A stretch of DNA of 7,241 nt from Pseudomonadota bacterium. GTDB lineage: Bacteria > Chloroflexota > Ktedonobacteria > Ktedonobacterales > JACDGC01. Below the pieces are notes generated by a model. The model was not told where the DNA came from. It did not search any database and worked only from the letters and a program-made list of their open reading frames with translations. The position numbers were made by a program, and so were the translations under genes. Shown here one piece after another: positions 1 to 5,980 of this stretch. The stretch is taken from the NCBI GenBank assembly GCA_021323815.1, contig JAJPKG010000074.1:1-7241 (forward strand). Reading direction: 5' to 3'. How positions within the stretch are numbered: position 1 is the stretch's first letter; each line of letters opens with the position of its first letter.

Positions 1-687
1 CGCCAGGCCGTCGCTTATGTCGATCGCCGCCGTTGCGCCGTGGTGTGCCAGCCAGTGGCCCGCCGTCACCCGCGCGACGGGCGTTCGCTGCGCTGTCAAC
101 AATGGCGCGCTGATTTCCGGCACAATCCGTGCCAAAAGGGCGGCGTCATCCAATAACCGTAACCCTGCCGCCGCTGATCCCACTGTGCCCGTCACGCATA
201 CTACATCGCCGGGTTGCGCGCCGGATCGCCTCAGCAGGTGGTCGCGCTCGCCCATGCCCAGCAGCGTCACATCCAGCACCAACCGTTCTGGGTTGCGCGC
301 CACGTTGCCGCCCACCAGCGCCACGCCATAGCGCTCGCACTCCTCGCGCAAGCCGGCATAGATGCCTTCAAGCAGATCCGCTTTCAGCGCGGGCGGCACC
401 AGCAGCGACACCAGAGCGAAGCGCGGTTGCGCGCCCATTGCCGCGATGTCGCTGGCATTCACCGCCAGCGCGCGGCGACCAATCTCTTGCGGCGTGGCGC
501 GGTCCAGGCGAAAATGCGTGCCTTCCACCTGCGCGTCGCACGTCGCCACCAGCACCTCGCCCGCGTTGCCCACATCCAGGATCGCCGCGTCGTCGCCCAC
601 ACCTAAAAGAACGTCATCGCGCCCCGGCAGGCCACGTGTCAGCCGCGCAATCAACGCAAATTCGCTCGGTTGCGCTGTTTCATGCAT
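1..687 (-). CDS. thiL: Thiamine-monophosphate kinase ThiL, N-terminal 229 residues (3' end beyond window)
   Basis: ThiL phosphorylates thiamine monophosphate with ATP to give thiamine diphosphate, the last step of cofactor synthesis, in the cytoplasm. Translating the minus strand from 687 gives an open frame that leaves the left edge without a stop. Family signatures appear in order: EFALIARL near the N-terminus (residues 9-16), the Mg-ATP motif GVGDDAAIL (29-37), GTHF (56-59), ALAVNASDIAAMGA (73-86), GGNVAR (126-131) and AIDISDGLA (221-229). Complete family members have about 300-330 residues, so roughly the last 90-100 are missing here. The ATG at 687 is preferred because GGGGAG lies about 11 nt upstream and family members start shortly before the EFxLIxRL segment. 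An in-frame ATG at 726 has no ribosome site. The usual Asp of the GGDT motif is Asn (residue 128). No TPP riboswitch is visible upstream. The gene points away from chaB. Confidence 0.93.
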   Translation of the reverse strand, partial: MHETAQPSEFALIARLTRGLPGRDDVLLGVGDDAAILDVGNAGEVLVATCDAQVEGTHFRLDRATPQEIGRRALAVNASDIAAMGAQPRFALVSLLVPPALKADLLEGIYAGLREECERYGVALVGGNVARNPERLVLDVTLLGMGERDHLLRRSGAQPGDVVCVTGTVGSAAAGLRLLDDAALLARIVPEISAPLLTAQRTPVARVTAGHWLAHHGATAAIDISDGLA

Positions 688-810
688 GATTTCACGCGCT
701 CCCCACGCCAACTCGTTGTTATGCATGGCGCGGTTTGTGTACCACAGTATACGATCAAGCATGGGCGAGATCGCCAACGAGACGGGCTGTCAATGAGATG
801 AAAAGGCTAG

Positions 811-824
811 CGAACAGCTGTTCA
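811..824. promoter_or_regulatory. LexA/DinR-type palindrome upstream of chaB
   Basis: The 14-mer CGAACAGCTGTTCA contains the perfect 12-bp palindrome GAACAGCTGTTC. It fits the Gram-positive SOS box CGAAC-N4-GTTCG with one mismatch at the last base. It ends 75 bp before the chaB start, in the 212-bp spacer between the divergent thiL and chaB genes. A weak -35/-10 pair (TGTTCA, 16 bp, CATCAT at 841-846) overlaps its right half, as would suit an operator, but these elements are poor matches. Whether a LexA of this type exists in this organism is unknown. Otherwise this spacer shows only an isolated TATACT on the minus strand (746-751). Confidence 0.35.
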
Positions 825-883
825 GATGAGATCACTCCGGCATCATTTTTGCATCCTTTCTCGCATGCTCAATCTTTCTTGCT

Positions 884-890
884 GAAAGGA
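884..890 (+). promoter_or_regulatory. Ribosome binding site of chaB
   Basis: GAAAGGA lies 9 nt before the ATG at 900. It fixes the start there, because the longer open frame reaching back to 735 has no such site and its extra N-terminal residues do not look like protein. Confidence 0.75.
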
Positions 891-899
891 TGTGGAACC

Positions 900-1124
900 A
901 TGCCCTATCAACAAATCAGCGACCTTCCCGAAAGCGTGCGCGAGCATCTGCCCAAACACGCGCAAGAGATCTATCGCGCGGCCTTTAACAGCGCGTGGGA
1001 AGAGTATGGCCACGACGAGGCGCGGGCGCACCGCGTGGCCTGGGGCGCGGTCGAAAAGCACTATGTCAAAGACGACCGCACCGGCGAGTGGAAGCCCAAA
1101 AGCCCCGACGACGACAAACACTGA
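900..1124 (+). CDS. chaB: ChaB family protein (74 aa)
   Basis: This small soluble protein belongs to the ChaB family, named after the E. coli gene beside the cation antiporter chaA. Its biochemical role is poorly defined. Family features seen: the start MPYQQISDLPESVREHLP (residues 1-18), then HAQEIYRAAFNSAWEEY (20-36), the RAHRVAWGAVEKHY stretch (42-55), and a short charged C-terminal tail ending KSPDDDKH. The length is close to the E. coli protein (about 76 residues). No chaA-like transporter is present in the window. It is the only plus-strand gene, facing away from thiL and converging on the next gene with a 9-bp gap, so there is no room for a separate terminator. A LexA-like palindrome lies upstream. 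The family call is firm; the cation-regulation role is only inherited from the name. Confidence 0.92.
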   Translation: MPYQQISDLPESVREHLPKHAQEIYRAAFNSAWEEYGHDEARAHRVAWGAVEKHYVKDDRTGEWKPKSPDDDKH

Positions 1125-1133
1125 GCCGCATTG

Positions 1134-2993
1134 CTAAGCCAGCGGCGTGAACACGAAATTGCTGAAGGTGACAATGGCGTTGCTCGTTCCCGCGTTCACC
1201 GCCAGGCTGATGTTATCCGTCTCGGTCAAGGGGGATGCGTCTTTGGTGGCGGTCATCTGCGTGCCATTGATGCTCAGGCTGATGGTCGCGCCCTTCACCG
1301 TCACCAGCAATTGGGTGGGCTGCGTCGTGATGAGGAAGATCTGGCCGCTGGCGATATCCGCATTGGTTGAGGTCTTGTGGATGCGCCATTCACCATTCGC
1401 GCATACGTAGACGTGATAGCTGCCGTTCTGGCTGCTGCGCACGAAGATGCCCGCGCAGCCGTTGTTGGCCGCGCTGAGATCCGCCGTGACGGCCACGCTG
1501 TAATCGAGCGGGAAATTGCCGTCCAGATTATAAAAATAGACCTGCCCTGGTGCCGCAGCCGACGCGCTTTGGGTGATCTGCAAACCATTGTTCAGGCACT
1601 TCACCTGCGTCGTCGGATCTCCGAAATAGGTCGGATCCCACTGGCCTTTGCCGGTGTCGCATCCGGGGCCGGGCACTGCGGCTTTATAGGCCGGTTCCGC
1701 TTTCGCCGTCGCCGTCGCCGTGCCCAGCGCGCTGATCGCTGACAGCGACGACGGGGGCAGCGGCTGATAGGTGAAGGCGGAAAACCGGGCGGAGATGGGC
1801 GCTTTCCCTGCGACATCGGCCAGCACAAGCGCGATGGCGCTGGTGGTGGTATACGTCGTTTCAGTCACGGTGTCAACCTTCACCCCGTTGATGGTCAGCC
1901 CCATCACCGGCCCTTCCACCGTGACGGCGAACGTGAAGGATTTCACCGGCTTCGGAAAGAAGCCGAGCGCCAACCGCCTCACCTGGTTCCCGGTGGTGTC
2001 ATTGAGCGCGAAATTCCACCCCGTGCTCTGCGCGGTGAGAATCTGCCCACCCTTCGGCGTCTGGCGATGCACTTCCAACCCAACGGCGGTGGTGGCGTCG
2101 CCGCTGAGAATCGTTGCCGTCACGCTGACGCTATAATCCGCCGGGAACAGCACGTTATTTCGGCCATCAAAAAAGATCTCGCCGGCCACATCGAAATTGC
2201 CGCTTTTGGTCAGGGTATAGCCGTCAGTGGCGCAACTGCCTTTGAGCGATGGGTCGCTCAGCGGCTCCCACACTCCGCCATTGGTGTCACAGCCGGGACC
2301 AGGCTTCGCCGTGGAATAAGCGCGCATGGCAGCAGGAACGGGCGTGGCGTCGCTCTGCCCCAGGAAATGCTTGAAATGCGGCAGAGCATATTTATAGCCG
2401 GCAATGAGCACAATCACCAGCAGAATGACGCTGATGACGGCGGTAATGGTGCGGGAATTGTCGTTTTCCGCGGCGGCGGGCGCTTCGCCGGTCGTCTGCA
2501 ACACCTGCGGGCGCATGGCCGTGCGGCTCATGCTCCCCGCGCCGGAAGATTCCGCGGCGAAGGGAACGAGCGGGCGCGGGGCGGAATTGCGTGGAACAGA
2601 TGGGCGGCGCAATCCCAACGCTCGCGCGCCGTCTTCAGCCGCTTGGGCTACCTCTTCCGCCACCTGCTGTGGCGAATTCATGGGGATTGGCTCGAACGAC
2701 CAGGGGCCGCGCGGCAGGGACATCGGCTCGGCGAGCACCGGAATGAGATAGGGCGGGTCGGCGCTCACCATCGCGGCGATGGGCGGCGCGTTCCAATAGC
2801 GCGGGCGCAACACCGCGATGCAGATCGCCTCGGCGGCATGCGTTGTGGCGACATCGGGCGTTTCGGCCAGCAGCACGTCCCATCCCATGTCGCGCAGATC
2901 ATTTGCCAGGCGGATGGCGCGTGGATCGCCGGGAGCCGCCGCGATGAGCACTTTCGCCCGACCGGGAGCAGACCGTTCCTGCTGATTGCGCAT
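1134..2993 (-). CDS. Membrane-anchored protein: degenerate TIR-like domain, one TM helix, two concanavalin/LamG-like exodomains (619 aa)
   Basis: The function is unknown; the architecture suggests a surface receptor or adhesin. Residues 13-125 read like a TIR fold: strand KVLIAAA, helix with RLANDLRDMG, strand WDVLLAE, strand AICIAVLRPRYW, strand YLIPVLAEPMSLP. The Glu expected after the LSPxY-type segment is missing (AAMV instead). A Pro/Ala-rich linker leads to one helix (about 183-201). The rest should lie outside the cell. Domain A (about 226-412) and domain B (about 436-619) each open with PGPGCDT and end in a beta strand such as FSNFVFTPLA. They are joined by a Thr/Ala linker containing TATATAK. 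Domain B has two extra cysteines (GCAG, YVCANGEW). The ATG at 2993 is chosen because AGGA lies 8 nt upstream and a longer frame from 3071 would start inside the promoter. Its paralogue is next door (3132-4763). The concanavalin-like assignment rests on pattern only. Confidence 0.85.
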   Translation of the reverse strand: MRNQQERSAPGRAKVLIAAAPGDPRAIRLANDLRDMGWDVLLAETPDVATTHAAEAICIAVLRPRYWNAPPIAAMVSADPPYLIPVLAEPMSLPRGPWSFEPIPMNSPQQVAEEVAQAAEDGARALGLRRPSVPRNSAPRPLVPFAAESSGAGSMSRTAMRPQVLQTTGEAPAAAENDNSRTITAVISVILLVIVLIAGYKYALPHFKHFLGQSDATPVPAAMRAYSTAKPGPGCDTNGGVWEPLSDPSLKGSCATDGYTLTKSGNFDVAGEIFFDGRNNVLFPADYSVSVTATILSGDATTAVGLEVHRQTPKGGQILTAQSTGWNFALNDTTGNQVRRLALGFFPKPVKSFTFAVTVEGPVMGLTINGVKVDTVTETTYTTTSAIALVLADVAGKAPISARFSAFTYQPLPPSSLSAISALGTATATAKAEPAYKAAVPGPGCDTGKGQWDPTYFGDPTTQVKCLNNGLQITQSASAAAPGQVYFYNLDGNFPLDYSVAVTADLSAANNGCAGIFVRSSQNGSYHVYVCANGEWRIHKTSTNADIASGQIFLITTQPTQLLVTVKGATISLSINGTQMTATKDASPLTETDNISLAVNAGTSNAIVTFSNFVFTPLA

Positions 2994-3042
2994 ATGTTCA
3001 ATCCTGCGAGTGAGGTTCACACTGTGATGGCTGTTGCTCGCC

Positions 3043-3071
3043 AGTATAGTTGTCGGCTGTGCCGGTGTCAA
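3043..3071 (-). promoter_or_regulatory. Sigma-70-type promoter of the TIR-like gene
   Basis: On the minus strand TTGACA (3071-3066), a 17-bp spacer and TATACT (3048-3043) make a near-perfect housekeeping promoter. Transcription should begin near 3036, leaving a leader of about 43 nt before the ATG at 2993. This shows the gene is transcribed independently of its upstream paralogue. Confidence 0.8.
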
Positions 3072-3085
3072 CGTTCCATGACGAA

Positions 3086-3115
3086 CGGCGCTTCCTCATC
3101 TTGTAGGAAGCGCCG
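3086..3115 (-). terminator. Hairpin terminator after the 543-aa gene
   Basis: A perfect 11-bp stem (CGGCGCTTCCT / AGGAAGCGCCG) closes an 8-nt loop, 16 nt past the stop codon of the upstream paralogue. The following minus-strand bases (TTCGTC) are only weakly T-rich, so it may be an imperfect rho-independent terminator or a 3' stabilising hairpin. It stands directly before the next gene's promoter. Confidence 0.65.
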
Positions 3116-3131
3116 AAAGTCCCATTACCCA

Positions 3132-4763
3132 TCAGGCGAGCGGGGTGAACGCGAAATTTGCGAACGTGGCGGCGGATGATGCGGTTTTTTGCAGCGGTAA
3201 GACCACCAGCGCAATGAAATTCGTTTTCGTCAGCGTACCATCGTTCGCCTGCCCCAGCGCCTTGCCGTTGATGCTCAGCGTCTCGCTGCCGTTGCCCACC
3301 GAGGCGGTGAGGGTGTAACTGCTTTGCCTTGCCACTTGTCCGCTGCTTAACAGGTTCAGATTGCCCCCGCTGTCAAAGTTGAACAGCAGCCATTTCCCGA
3401 TGTCGCAGACCAGATAGAAGTAGCCGTTGGCGTTTTCCAGGTCGCCGCGCAGCATGACGCCGGCGCATCCCTGGTGCAACTGGCTCATGGTGATCTTGAC
3501 GCTGGCGCTGTAATTCGCCGGAAAGCTGCCGTCGCGATTGAAGAATCCCACCAATCCCAAGGGGACCTTGCCGGCGGGTTCGGTCATCTGCAAGCCGCTC
3601 TTGGTGCATTTCGTCACGGTGAAGGTGTCGCCAAACACGCTGGGGGGTGCCCATTGCCCGCCACGCGTGTCGCAGCCGGGGCCGGGAACGGTGACGCGAT
3701 ATGGCATGCTCACCGCCTGTTTGGCGGTCGCGGTCGCGGTGGCCACCGCGTTGCCCGGCGAGATGGTGGGAGCCGGCAGCGGCGTGTAGGTGAAGTTGCT
3801 AAAGAGCGCCGAAGCGTTGACGGTCGCCTGGGGATCGCTCAGCGCCAGACCAATGCCGTCGGTCTCACTGAACGAATTTTCCGTGATCGCATCCACCTGC
3901 TTGCCATCGATGGAAAAGGTCATCACCGGCCCCTGAACATCCACTTCCAGATGGTACGATTTGCTGCCGCGTGGCAAGAAGCCGAGCGCCATATAGGTAG
4001 GTTGCCCGCTGCCCTTCGCCAATTCTGCTTCCCATTCTCCGCTGGCACGCGCATAAAAAAGATGCCCGCCGCCGGACTGTTGCACGTGCACATGCAGGCC
4101 CACGCCTACGTCGCTGTCGCCCGACTGAACGGCGGCATCGATCTGCACGCGATAGCTCAGCGGAAAGGCAGCAGTGCGACTCGTTCCTTTGAAAAAGACC
4201 TCGCCAACGGTATTCGAGTTGGCTTGGCGCGTGATCAACAGACCATTGTTTTGACATGAGATCATCACCGCGGGATCATCAACATTTTGCCACTGGCCGG
4301 AGCCGGTGTCGCAGTTTGGACCCGGTTTCGTCGCGGAGTATGCGGAACCCGTTGCTGTGTTCGTGTTGCCCAGTTGGCCGCGCGCCAGCGCCGAAGCGAC
4401 CAGCACAGCGATGACCACCACCGCGACGACGCCGATGATGAGGCCGGCGCGGTTGCTTTGGGGTTTGATCGGCACCAGTTGCGGCGCGCCGCCATTCCCC
4501 ATCCCGGCCTGCGGATATTGCGGATAGCCCGCCTGGGGATAGGGCGGGGGATAGCCGCCGGCCTGTGGCTGCTGGGGATATGCCGGCGGATAACCACCTG
4601 TTTGCGGTTGTTGCGGATAGCCCGGCGGATAACCACCTGTTTGCGGATATGGGGAATAACCAGGATATTGCTGTGGCATTCCACCCGGCTGCTGGGGATA
4701 TTGCGGATAGCCACCTGGCTGCGCGTTAGGATCACCTTCTGCGGGAGGATAAGGATTGCCCAT
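3132..4763 (-). CDS. Membrane-anchored protein: Pro/Tyr/Gly/Gln-rich tail, one TM helix, two concanavalin/LamG-like exodomains (543 aa)
   Basis: The function is unknown. Residues 1-92 are a low-complexity tail of repeats such as GGYPPAYPQQPQ, a type often found in the cytoplasm before a membrane helix. Residues 105-126 form one strongly hydrophobic helix (AGLIIGVVAVVVIAVLVASAL). The exported part has domain A (about 142-330, opening KPGPNCDTGSGQW) and domain B (about 355-543, opening VPGPGCDTRGGQW), joined by a linker with ATATATAK. A matches the A domain of the neighbouring 619-residue paralogue (GLHVHVQQ, GFLPRGSKSY, GPVMTFSIDGKQVD). B matches its B domain (QGCAGVMLRG, YLVCDIGKW). Domain duplication therefore predates gene duplication. 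The ATG at 4763 has GGAG 10 nt upstream. The gene has its own promoter and a CRP-like site. A carbohydrate- or surface-binding role is inferred only from the fold resemblance. Confidence 0.87.
   Translation of the reverse strand: MGNPYPPAEGDPNAQPGGYPQYPQQPGGMPQQYPGYSPYPQTGGYPPGYPQQPQTGGYPPAYPQQPQAGGYPPPYPQAGYPQYPQAGMGNGGAPQLVPIKPQSNRAGLIIGVVAVVVIAVLVASALARGQLGNTNTATGSAYSATKPGPNCDTGSGQWQNVDDPAVMISCQNNGLLITRQANSNTVGEVFFKGTSRTAAFPLSYRVQIDAAVQSGDSDVGVGLHVHVQQSGGGHLFYARASGEWEAELAKGSGQPTYMALGFLPRGSKSYHLEVDVQGPVMTFSIDGKQVDAITENSFSETDGIGLALSDPQATVNASALFSNFTYTPLPAPTISPGNAVATATATAKQAVSMPYRVTVPGPGCDTRGGQWAPPSVFGDTFTVTKCTKSGLQMTEPAGKVPLGLVGFFNRDGSFPANYSASVKITMSQLHQGCAGVMLRGDLENANGYFYLVCDIGKWLLFNFDSGGNLNLLSSGQVARQSSYTLTASVGNGSETLSINGKALGQANDGTLTKTNFIALVVLPLQKTASSAATFANFAFTPLA
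4500..4739 (-). repeat. In-gene repeats encoding the Pro/Tyr/Gly/Gln tail
   Basis: This stretch codes for residues 9-88 of the 543-residue protein as degenerate repeats of the GGYPPxYPQQPQ kind. Two 25-bp copies are identical at the DNA level (4583-4607 and 4622-4646), offset by 39 bp or 13 codons. That suggests recent duplication and possible length variation between strains. Confidence 0.75.
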
Positions 4764-4814
4764 GGGGAAATGGCTCCGTTTCGGAATGAACGATGAACAT
4801 CAAACACGGTGCTT

Positions 4815-4844
4815 ATTGTATCAAGGATACAGGCAAGGTGACAA
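4815..4844 (-). promoter_or_regulatory. Promoter of the 543-aa gene
   Basis: On the minus strand TTGTCA (4844-4839), an 18-bp spacer and TACAAT (4820-4815), with TGA just before the -10 giving an extended -10. Transcription should begin near 4808, leaving a leader of about 45 nt. Confidence 0.7.
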
Positions 4845-4854
4845 GTCATCCGTT

Positions 4855-4878
4855 GCGCTGTGAGCCATTTCACAGCGC
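4855..4878. promoter_or_regulatory. CRP/FNR-family operator (TGTGA-N6-TCACA)
   Basis: GCGCTGTGA and TCACAGCGC form a perfect 9-bp inverted repeat around GCCATT. The core TGTGAGCCATTTCACA equals the E. coli CRP half-site consensus and spacing. Its centre (4866.5) lies about 58 bp upstream of the predicted start of transcription, close to the usual class I activator position. No T-tract follows on either strand, so it is unlikely to be a terminator. No regulator gene is in the window. Confidence 0.5.
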
Positions 4879-4880
4879 GC

Positions 4881-4916
4881 AAGAAAATCCGGCCTGGGGA
4901 AAAACACCGACCGGAT
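4881..4916 (-). terminator. Rho-independent terminator after the four-helix membrane protein gene
   Basis: On the minus strand ATCCGGTC (4916-4909) pairs with GGCCGGAT (4894-4887), including one G-U pair, and is followed by TTTTCTT. It lies about 88 nt past the stop codon at 5004. Confidence 0.6.
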
Positions 4917-5003
4917 GTGAAACAAGAATCCACACCAGCCAAAGGTGAGAAATGCCATCAACCTGCCCATGCGCGTTTTGTTGCGTAATGCTCAGGCCCA
5001 GTT

Positions 5004-5639
5004 TCACCCGCCGGCCTTGTCGCCGCGCACCACGCGATAGGCCAGCCAGCCAAAGAAGCCGAGGATGGCGAACAGTTCGATGGTGCCCACCAGATAATTC
5101 GGCTCGTTATTTTTCAGGAAGAAGAACCCGCCGTTGACAATGGCCTCGCCCATCGAAAAAATCCCCACCGCTGCCAGGGCTGGCAGCGTGGCCGCCAGGA
5201 GCGCAAGATCCCACCGGCGGGCGAGCAAGCCGATGACGAACGGCAGCAGATAAAACACCGCCGTCACCGCCGGCGCGGTTGAACTGGGGAAGGGGCCGTT
5301 GCTCGTCGTCCAGCCGAGATTTAACACCACGCGCGCCGGCAGGAATGAGATGATGAGCAGCCCGGTTTGCGCCAATGACAGCGCCACGATAAACACCATA
5401 TGCAGATTGCGCGCAATCCACGGGCGCACGGGTTTTTCCGGAGCTTGCGAGCGTGGCGGCCCCGACTCGGTCCGCTTTTCGGTTGCGGTGATCGTCATCA
5501 CCGATGCTGCGGCGGCAACGCGCACGGTGGGTTGATCGGTGACAACATCCGCCGCGCTCTGGGGGTGCGCATGGTTATTCTCAGTGGTGGTTGTCATACC
5601 GTCGTTGCCGCCCCAGGGTGTTCCAATGCCACGATCCAT
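5004..5639 (-). CDS. Four-helix integral membrane protein of unknown function (211 aa)
   Basis: I do not recognise a family. Residues 1-75 are polar and Thr/Ala/Pro-rich, probably a disordered cytoplasmic tail. Four hydrophobic segments follow: about 80-101 (MVFIVALSLAQTGLLIISFL), 121-140 (TAPAVTAVFYLLPFVIGLLA), 144-163 (LALLAATLPALAAVGIFSMG) and 182-203 (YLVGTIELFAILGFFGWLAY). The protein ends in a basic stretch RVVRGDKAGG. No catalytic motif is visible. The start is uncertain. The ATG at 5639 is chosen, with GGGAG 12 nt upstream and GAAG nearer. The ATG at 5597 (MTTTTENN) is nearly as good. The ATG at 5720 would leave a leader of only about 13 nt with no ribosome site. The gene has its own promoter and a terminator, so it is probably monocistronic. 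Confidence 0.75.
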   Translation of the reverse strand: MDRGIGTPWGGNDGMTTTTENNHAHPQSAADVVTDQPTVRVAAAASVMTITATEKRTESGPPRSQAPEKPVRPWIARNLHMVFIVALSLAQTGLLIISFLPARVVLNLGWTTSNGPFPSSTAPAVTAVFYLLPFVIGLLARRWDLALLAATLPALAAVGIFSMGEAIVNGGFFFLKNNEPNYLVGTIELFAILGFFGWLAYRVVRGDKAGG

Positions 5640-5664
5640 AATCTTCAATGACTCCCATTGCTGC

Positions 5665-5686
5665 GCCCACGAATTCCGGCGTGGGC
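5665..5686 (-). promoter_or_regulatory. Leader hairpin of the four-helix membrane protein gene
   Basis: GCCCACG and CGTGGGC form a perfect 7-bp stem with an 8-nt loop in the roughly 95-nt leader, 25 nt before the ATG at 5639. No T-tract follows, so it would act on mRNA structure rather than as an attenuator. The function is unknown. Confidence 0.3.
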
Positions 5687-5740
5687 AACCGGCGGCGCAT
5701 GAACAGCGCGCCAATGGCATACCTTCAGAGCATTGCCGTC

Positions 5741-5768
5741 ATCATAGCAGAATCCCGCGCCCCGTCAA
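5741..5768 (-). promoter_or_regulatory. Promoter of the four-helix membrane protein gene
   Basis: On the minus strand TTGACG (5768-5763), a 16-bp spacer and TATGAT (5746-5741), preceded by TGC, so an extended -10. Transcription should begin near 5734. Confidence 0.7.
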
Positions 5769-5901
5769 GGGATTGGCAGGGCATGCGCAGACCATCTCTA
5801 CTATGTTAGACGTGCTGCCCGCGCAATTCGGGACAACCGATGGGACCAATAGGGGAAGAAACATCCACCGCCCTGCCGTCCTCACCAGCGATCAACGCGC
5901 C

Positions 5902-5932
5902 ATGTCGCATATTTGCGGCATCACTTTTTCTT
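5902..5932 (+). terminator. Orphan plus-strand terminator-like hairpin
   Basis: ATGTCGCA and TGCGGCAT pair over 8 bp (one G-U) around the loop TATT, followed after three bases by TTTTTCTT. No plus-strand gene lies upstream. A weak promoter-like pair (TTGGCA 5773-5778, 18 bp, TCTACT 5797-5802) could yield a transcript of about 120 nt ending here. On the minus strand the stem loses a pair and has no T-tract, so it does not serve the neighbouring gene. Confidence 0.35.
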
Positions 5933-5980
5933 CTCGGCTGGTTTGTTGAGAGACAACAGGGTGAAAAAACCCAACAATGC

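Larger units (their letters stand above)
5640..5980. other. 341-bp gene-free stretch between two minus-strand genes
   Basis: It contains the promoter and leader of the four-helix membrane protein gene (5640-5768) and a plus-strand terminator-like hairpin (5902-5932). The A-rich stretch 5959-5980, just past the stop of the 273-residue gene, shows only short competing stems. I see no convincing protein-coding frame; overlapping frames here lack ribosome sites and protein-like composition. Confidence 0.6.

Noticed and set aside
746..793. thiL promoter from TATACT (746-751) and TTGACA (788-793) on the minus strand
   Set aside because: The two elements are 36 bp apart, far from the needed 16-18 bp. 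Neither has a good partner at the correct distance.
1125..1160. Bidirectional terminator between chaB and the convergent gene
   Set aside because: Only a 5-bp stem (GCCGC/GCGGC) with a 12-nt loop and no T-tract on either strand.
2067..3179. 370-codon plus-strand open frame across the TIR-like gene
   Set aside because: It is a shadow of the minus-strand gene. It is rich in Arg/His/Gly with no motifs or ribosome site, it crosses a promoter and a terminator, and the minus-strand protein has clear domains.
3474..4259. 261-codon plus-strand open frame inside the 543-aa gene
   Set aside because: Composition is antisense-like, it lacks a ribosome site, and the opposite strand encodes recognisable paralogous domains.
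5640..5720. Longer N-terminus (ATG at 5720) for the four-helix membrane protein
   Set aside because: The predicted start of transcription near 5734 would leave about 13 nt of leader, with no properly spaced ribosome site. The added residues (Cys/Arg-rich) do not look like part of the protein.
5943..5980. Terminator after the 273-aa gene
   Set aside because: Short stems (TGTTG-AGAGA-CAACA, GGGT/ACCC) compete with each other and none is followed by a T-tract in the direction of the gene.
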